Assembly: GCA_007130745.1 (NCBI GenBank)
Contig: SLRW01000018.1
Span: 1-5,503 of the forward strand
DNA: 5,503 bases
DNA from: Gammaproteobacteria bacterium
GTDB taxonomy: Bacteria > Pseudomonadota > Gammaproteobacteria > UBA5335 > SLRW01
Reading direction: 5' to 3'
The notes beneath the pieces are model-generated. The model did no database searches. It had not been told where the DNA came from and was given only the letters and a program-made list of their open reading frames with translations. This document shows positions 5,480 through 5,503 of this stretch, one piece after another. Position numbers and translations under genes: made by a program. The first letter of the stretch is position 1. Each line of letters begins with the position of its first letter.

Positions 5480-5503
5480 CTAATCACCTAACCACGTAAT
5501 CAC
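5480..5503 (-). repeat. octamer run in inverted orientation, cut by the window end
   Basis: Read on the minus strand from the window edge this is GTGATTAC, GTGGTTAG, GTGATTAG, the same octamer type as at 5346-5369 but reversed. Together they flank the core and nested hairpins like degenerate terminal inverted repeats. The element may continue past the window. Confidence 0.7.

Noticed and set aside
5261..5503. CRISPR array
   Set aside because: The units are diverged direct repeats next to inverted ones, with no identical repeats separated by unique spacers and no cas genes.

Overview
The window is a GC-rich stretch (roughly 60% by eye) of what is most likely a gammaproteobacterial, or less likely a betaproteobacterial, chromosome. 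MetK, AhcY and MetF read like proteobacterial housekeeping proteins, an SAH riboswitch sits in front of ahcY as in many beta- and gammaproteobacteria, and the fourth gene has a FimV-like layout. No species can be named from the sequence alone.

Layout: positions 62-1222 (+) encode S-adenosylmethionine synthetase (metK). The 166-nt gap after it holds a palindrome around a TATACT box and then an S-adenosylhomocysteine (SAH) riboswitch at about 1298-1370. Positions 1389-2801 (+) encode adenosylhomocysteinase (ahcY), starting downstream of the riboswitch and not at the upstream in-frame TTG. A strong 12-bp hairpin without a U-tract follows. Positions 2927-3790 (+) encode 5,10-methylenetetrahydrofolate reductase (metF). 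Positions 3940-5022 (+) encode an unrecognised membrane-anchored, TPR-like protein that starts at GTG. It converges, with a 17-nt gap, on a small rubredoxin gene on the minus strand (5040-5210). From about 5261 to the end there is no gene. That stretch holds two diverged direct repeats (period 79 nt) led by phased octamers, then a nested GC-rich inverted repeat, then octamers in the opposite orientation.

How the genes work together: MetK makes SAM; methyltransferases convert it to SAH; AhcY removes SAH, giving homocysteine and adenosine; MetF makes the 5-methyl-THF that a methionine synthase (not in this window) uses to remethylate homocysteine. This is most of the activated-methyl cycle in one cluster. 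The riboswitch probably raises ahcY expression when SAH builds up. The last two genes show no evident link to methyl metabolism.

No wholly new system is evident. The least explained parts are the repeat region at the right end and the TPR-like membrane protein.
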